Shown here: positions 17,301 to 21,244 of the stretch, piece after piece
How positions within the stretch are numbered: the stretch's first letter is position 1
Layout of the letters: each line of letters begins with the position of its first letter
NCBI GenBank assembly: GCA_001642005.1
Contig: LWCA01000663.1
Coordinates: 1-21,244 of the forward strand
Origin: Intoshia linei
Lineage: Eukaryota > Orthonectida > Rhopaluridae
Length of the DNA: 21,244 bases
Direction: 5' to 3'
Notes under the pieces: model-generated
What the model saw: only the letters and a program-made list of their open reading frames with translations
The model's database searches: none
Told to the model about the DNA's origin: nothing
Made by a program: the position numbers and the translations under genes

Positions 17301-19018
17301 GTTGTGAAACAAAGTTATCTCATGTCTACGTATTTTGATTGATGTTTACTTTTTAAGACAATATAACAAATCTATACTAACATAAATAAGTTTCTCTTCG
17401 AAAAAGTGACCAAAAATATAAATTAAAAAATGTCAATTTTATTGAAGACCAAATTAATGACGTTATTGACAATATCAATATAGCAGAAAATGAGGAATTG
17501 GAAGAATTTGAAAAATTAAGAAAGGATGGAATCTATGCATTATTTAATAATCTTAGAAATTATGCAAAACATTGTCCAAAGAATCTAGAAGATATTTTTA
17601 TTGGAAAGCAAAATGATAAACCCCTCAAGTGTTTCAAATAAAACCACTCTGAAATATTTTTGTATAATAGACAAATAATATATGATTAGCTTAGAAATTT
17701 CTCGTCTTATTTTTAATATATTTTCAAGGTGATGGTCAACGTAATTAATAATTTTAGTCGATTAATCAATCAGCTTCTGTTTCAGTTATTGTTAAAATGA
17801 TAAATGTATGGTATGTAAAATGAATACTGTATTTTAAAGAATACAGAATGTAATTATAGTGATGCACGATTTTAACTTTAGTGGAAAAAGTGGTCAATTT
17901 TCAAGTGTTTACTGTATAACAAAGGGGATAAACTGTATCAGAATAATATTTTTTTTAAATTCTAGTACTTTTATTTTTTTCATTTTCAAACTTGGTGTTT
18001 TTGACCCTCAAGGTCTTCTGAAAATAAAATTTTCGATACTGCATTAATCTTAAAAAAGTGTATTAGAATTTGAATTTTTTTAAATTATAGCATTATTTTT
18101 TTGATTAAACGGAACACATACATTCAATTTTATATTTTAAATTTTATTTTCCATATTTATACAAATAAAGGATATCAGCTAGCTACAGACAATAGTTTGT
18201 TTGAACAACTACTGTTTACACTCACACTGTGAGTCACACTAAACAAAAATTAGTAATTTATAAATTATAGATTTGGAGACGTTCATATGACACTAGACCT
18301 CCTGATGTAGAAGTGGACAGTGAATATTATCCATTAAACGATGAAAAATATAAGGTACCGTATATATATTTAATAATCTTGTTCAAACCCTTACACCTTT
18401 TTGGAGTAAAAATTATTTAATTGTATATTATTATCTAATTATACCTTATTATTATAATTTCATCATAGTCACACTAAGCCCGCCAATAGGTATTATGATT
18501 TTGCTCAAAATTATCATTTTTATGGTTTCAGTATTTTACAATTTGTGTATTCACCCTTGGGGTCTTTATTTATTGATGGGCTCATTTAACTTATCTTTAT
18601 TTTTAACTTTAATTAATTATTTACAATTTAAAATTAGAATTTGGACAAATCGGATATTCCTAGAGCGGAATGTTTAAAGGACACCTTAATAAGAGCTTTA
18701 CCCTACTGGGAAAATGAAATTGTTCCAGAAATTAAGGTTAAATATACTCAATTGATTATTAATATTAAAGCATTTATCTATTAGAAAAACAAACGAGTAT
18801 TAGTATCTGCTCATGGAAATAGCATTCGTGCACTAATTAAAGAATTTGATGATATTAGCGACGACAAAATCACTTCTCTGAATATCCCTACTGGGGTTCC
18901 ATTGGTATACGAATTTGACAATAACATGAAAAAGATTAAATCTTACTATTTAATAACTGGAGACGAATTACAACAAAGAATAGACAAGGTAAAGAACCAA
19001 GGAAAAGTTAAAAACTAA
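14368..19018 (+). CDS. PGAM: Cofactor-dependent phosphoglycerate mutase (six exons)
   Basis: Converts 3-phosphoglycerate to 2-phosphoglycerate in cytosolic glycolysis through a phosphohistidine. Exons 14368-14493, 14833-14944, 15575-15672, 18271-18354, 18638-18736 and 18785-19018 join in phase to 250 residues, close to the usual 250-254. Signature RHG at residues 9-11 gives the phosphorylated H10; R61 (KRAIKT), E88 (LNERMYGG), K99, R115/R116 (WRRSYD) and H183 (SAHGNS) match the known active-site set. Introns are 339, 630, 2598, 283 and 48 nt, all GT-AG. AATAAA lies at 19036-19041, 18 nt after the stop. Oddities: the usual ERHYGG is ERMYGG (M90), the usual FSGW/FTGW is FCGW (C22), and ESLKDT is ECLKDT. 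This may therefore be a diverged paralogue rather than the main housekeeping copy. The start is the only ATG fitting the family's N-terminus. Confidence 0.95.
14945..15574 (+). other. Mutase intron 2
   Basis: Begins GTATAT after the first base of a Val codon and ends TTTAG. Nothing coding or repetitive was recognised inside its 630 bases. A nearer AG at 15568-15569 would break the frame, so the acceptor is at 15574. Confidence 0.6.
15689..16142 (+). mobile_element. R1e: R1 copy next to a splice donor
   Basis: The left terminus CCTTACTTATATAATATGC (15689-15707) is identical to that of R1d. The body follows: CAGTCTTAGAATTTTATAAA, ACGAGTCAAAAACCC, TCTTCAGGGCCAAATTACC, GGTGGTACAGTTGTATACTG and CTTCATGGTCGAAAAAGC. 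It then stops at about 16142 without the right terminus. The donor of mutase exon 3 is at 15673, leaving only 16 bases of intron before the element. Confidence 0.7.
16275..16312 (+). repeat. R3: short dispersed repeat, copy 2
   Basis: TTTAAAGTAAAAAGTAATGT then GATATGACGGTT, matching 1007-1050. It lies in mutase intron 3, shortly after R1e. Confidence 0.5.
17390..17641 (+). pseudogene. Orphan coding-like frame inside mutase intron 3
   Basis: Open for 83 codons from after TAA (17387-17389) to TAA (17639-17641), without an in-frame ATG. It reads [20 protein letters not shown], then [20 protein letters not shown], then [20 protein letters not shown]. The acidic-to-basic alternation and mixed codon use look like real protein, unlike the surrounding intron. 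I do not recognise the family. It could be the last exon of a gene nested in this intron, a retrocopy fragment, or a relic carried by a mobile element; no partner exon with a matching splice phase was found. Confidence 0.3.
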
Positions 19019-19035
19019 AAATATTGCTTGTCTAG

Positions 19036-19041
19036 AATAAA
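19036..19041 (+). terminator. Polyadenylation signal of the mutase gene
   Basis: AATAAA, 18 nt after the mutase stop codon and about 100 nt before the ATG of the next gene. The mutase 3' UTR must therefore be very short, or overlap the neighbour's 5' UTR. Confidence 0.5.
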
Positions 19042-19144
19042 TACTAAATTAAATATTATACATGTATTTGGTTATAAAATGTACTGTCTTGGTTATTTAT
19101 CAGTATTTACATTTCTAAAATTAAATACATTTAATTCATGAATT

Positions 19145-21158
19145 ATGATTGATAACACAGAATATAGTGTACAAGACAGACAACCAAATAAATCGAAATG
19201 GTTCTATATTCTTAAGGGGAAATTTCTATTAAATTATAAAGTTTACCAAATTCATGTTTTCATTTTAACATTTTTAGGGTATGTTATTTTATTATAAAAC
19301 TTTATATTATTATTAAAGTATTTAAAGTTTATTTAAAGATTTATTTTACATGTTTTTATAGATATGCCATTACCCATGCGTCTCGTAAAGCTCTCAGTGG
19401 TACTAAACCAGAATTATTACAAGTGTGGACAAATTATGATACGGATAATGTAAATTATACGATATTTTAGGAACGTAATTATGGGTTATTAGAATGGTAG
19501 TGTTTTTTTGACCGGCAAGATTTTATTCTCAGAGATGACACATGGTTTATTCCTTTCTCAGTAATATACTCTCTAATAGTTTGATTTCGTAAAATTTTTG
19601 AATTTTTAGAATGTGAAGTTTACATAATTAACATGAATAAATAGGTAATATAATCGTTTTTTAATTCTTTTTCTAGATTTATGATATGCAATCGCTATAC
19701 ACTTCTGAAGAAGAAGTTCAAAACTTTTTTGGGTATTTGGACATGTCGTTTTGTTTAGCCTATGCTTTGGTACGTCTTTTTATTATCTTTATATACATTT
19801 TTAAGCATTATTTCATTTTATTTAGGGCATGTATTTTTTTGGGTTTATCGGAAATAAGTAATTTTTTTATTAACATTTAACGTAAATTAAAAAAATTTTA
19901 TGTTAGTTTTATTAAATTTCATTTAATTATAGATATAATCCTGTGAATATTATTGCAATTGGGTCAATTTGTTCTGGAATATATGTAATTACATTTCAAC
20001 GTTTATTTGACGTCATTTAAACTAACATTACATAGACAATTTTCTTTGGATACATTGCTTATACTATAAAAATCGATTGGCCCGGATATTTTATTATATT
20101 GTGGCTTCTGAATGGATTTTTTCAAGCATCAATATTTCCAAATATGGTGGCCATTGTCAGTAATTGGTTTGATAAAGACAAGTAATCTTTTAATGCAAAT
20201 ATCAATCGTATATAGGGCTGGAATTGTATTTGGGATTTGGTCAGCTAATGCAGCCATAGGAAATATATTGGGTGAATTACTAGCATATCTGGCTAAACTA
20301 ATTGGATTTTCGGTAAATATAATGAACGTAGTTTTAGTCAGCCAACGGATTATTAACTGAAGATGTACAATGTACATTGTACATTATACAGAGGGCGTGG
20401 AAACTTTTATAGGTCTAAGAAAATAAACTCAAATGTATCCGATTTTTGATTAGAAAATTTAAATGAGTTCTATAATTAAAAAAGACGCTAGTCTCATATA
20501 CAATACCTACATTGTAGTTATACATTTTTTGGAAAAGTTTATTTGATTAACAGGGGAAAAATGTATGAATCCTTTTCTAATAAAAATTAGTTTGATCATT
20601 TTATCTTGGGTTCGCTATTAAAATTAAAATTATTAAAATGTAAGTAAAATCCCAACACTGACATTACATTGTATAGAGAGAAAATACTGCGTCTAACATG
20701 TTACATTTTTTAATATATTTTTATGTACAAAGTACCTCTATTTAATATGTGGAATTTTAATGATTTCTATCGGAATTCAGTACAAATTTGGATTGGTTTT
20801 ATCGCCTCTCTCAGTGTTTGAAGGTATTTGTATATATTACATAAAAAATTGAAATTTTTCATTATTTTAGGATTACATTCCCAATATACGTTTAAATTGA
20901 TGGATGAAAATGAAACATTGAATAATTACAGTTTTGCTCCAGACAATGAAACAGAAATTTTGAATGAAAGTTCAATGTCAAATAGATTAAATACAATTGA
21001 AAACACTGTTATAATCAATTCCAATCGAAGAAAAAAGAACTGCGGTATATTGTCTATTTTTATTGATGTCATACTCAAACCTCAAGTTTTACCAGTATTT
21101 TTTTGTTTTTTTTATTTTTATCTTTGTTTAGTATACAATTACATACAGTTTATCAAAG
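19145..21158 (+). CDS. SLC37: SLC37-family sugar-phosphate/phosphate exchanger, first nine exons (partial at 3')
   Basis: A major-facilitator membrane transporter; SLC37 proteins exchange glucose-6-phosphate or glycerol-3-phosphate for phosphate, usually at the endoplasmic reticulum. Exons 19145-19278, 19362-19449, 19677-19769, 19826-19857, 19933-19984, 20036-20181, 20216-20312, 20781-20823 and 20871-21130 (or 21158, an alternative donor) join in phase to about 315 residues. Family marks in order: ILTFLGYAITHASRKALS (TM1 and the YxxxHxSRK signature), FFGYLDMSFCLAYALGMYFF (TM2), GFFQASIFPNMVAIVSNWF (TM4), FGIWSANAAIGNILGELLAY (TM5), KLMDENE (matching the L-x-D/E-HPED loop), then a polar loop and the next TM. 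The ATG at 19145 opens a 20-residue polar N-terminus. All introns are GT-AG and mostly 47-83 nt; one is 34 nt. The remaining exons are beyond the window. The subfamily is uncertain, and the first luminal loop is short and diverged. Confidence 0.85.
20313..20780 (+). other. SLC37 gene intron 7
   Basis: 468 bases, the longest intron of this gene in the window. It contains a perfect 22-bp palindrome at 20363-20384 (centre TGTACAATGTACATTGTACA). Nothing else was recognised. Confidence 0.5.
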
Positions 21159-21181
21159 GTTATTCTTTAAAATTATAAATT

Positions 21182-21244
21182 ACTAGGTTAACTGTTATGT
21201 ACTACGTACAAACAGGACCTAGCTCTGCCGAGGGCACATTTTTA
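21182..21244 (-). repeat. R2c: inverted R2 copy at the right edge
   Basis: Read on the minus strand it gives TAAAAATGTGCCCTCGGCAG, then AGCTAGGTCCTGTTTGTACG, then TAGTAC, ATAACAGTTAACCTAGT. This is the best-preserved match to R2a and R2b. It lies just after exon 9 of the SLC37 gene, so it is presumably intronic, and it runs off the window. Confidence 0.7.

Larger units (their letters stand above)
15673..18270 (+). other. Mutase intron 3, enlarged by repeats
   Basis: The longest intron of the gene (2598 nt). It holds R1e starting 16 bases inside the donor, an R3 fragment at 16275-16312, and an orphan reading frame at 17390-17641. The stretches 16313-17389 and 17642-18270 show only AT-rich sequence. 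Confidence 0.6.

Noticed and set aside
19471-19499. Short coding-like run ERNYGLLEW as an extra SLC37 exon
   Set aside because: It would need a 21-nt intron before it, and joining it to exon 3 creates a stop codon.
20012-20035. Donor GTCATT after GAC as the end of SLC37 exon 5
   Set aside because: It would leave a 24-nt intron and insert extra residues; using GTAATT at 19985 gives a 51-nt intron and an ungapped match to the family.
20129-20377. 82-codon minus-strand frame
   Set aside because: Antisense shadow of SLC37 exons 6 and 7; it crosses two clear splice sites.
1-21244. tRNA, rRNA or CRISPR-type arrays
   Set aside because: No cloverleaf-like GC-containing segments, rRNA motifs or regularly spaced short repeats were seen.

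Overview
The window is very AT-rich eukaryotic DNA with spliceosomal GT-AG introns, many of them 47-85 nt long. It has dispersed repeats with terminal inverted repeats and no operon-like bacterial features. The protein families and composition point to an insect, most plausibly a hemipteran of the aphid/phylloxera type. That is an inference; nothing here fixes the species.

Layout on the + strand, right third. A complete six-exon cofactor-dependent phosphoglycerate mutase gene runs from 14368 to 19018. Only 126 bp after its stop comes the start of an SLC37-type sugar-phosphate/phosphate exchanger gene (19145 to the right edge). Nine of its exons are present and it is cut off by the window end. 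Both products handle phosphorylated sugars or glycolytic intermediates, but nothing beyond adjacency links them.

Layout on the - strand, middle. Five exons (10606 down to 8180) chain with compatible phases into about 208 C-terminal residues of a protein resembling the C11orf65/MFI family. Its 5' end was not found. Further left on the - strand is a broken fragment resembling the C-terminus of mitochondrial poly(A) polymerase (5842-5533). Next come four phase-compatible exons of an unrecognised gene (4807-3944). Last are three exons of a cysteine-rich, membrane-anchored protein (2487-1383), two of which are homologous 81-nt modules.

Mobile and repeat DNA fills the rest. Family R1 has a 19-bp terminal inverted repeat and six copies or fragments, all in one orientation. 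Family R2 carries a conserved CTCGGCAGAG core and has three copies plus a tail fragment. There are also a pogo/Tigger-like element with TA flanks (11991-12782), a hAT-like inverted-repeat element (12858-13143), a transposase fragment at the left edge (1-308, - strand) and a fragment of a multicopy arthropod family with an HLDFF motif (6179-6586). One N at 3220 lies at the junction of two R1 units.

The most notable points are a splice donor that falls exactly at the edge of an R2 repeat, the duplicated 81-nt cysteine exons, two predicted 34-nt introns, and substitutions at normally conserved sites in the mutase. All gene models are hand-made from splice signals, reading phase and remembered family patterns. 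No alignment or search was run.
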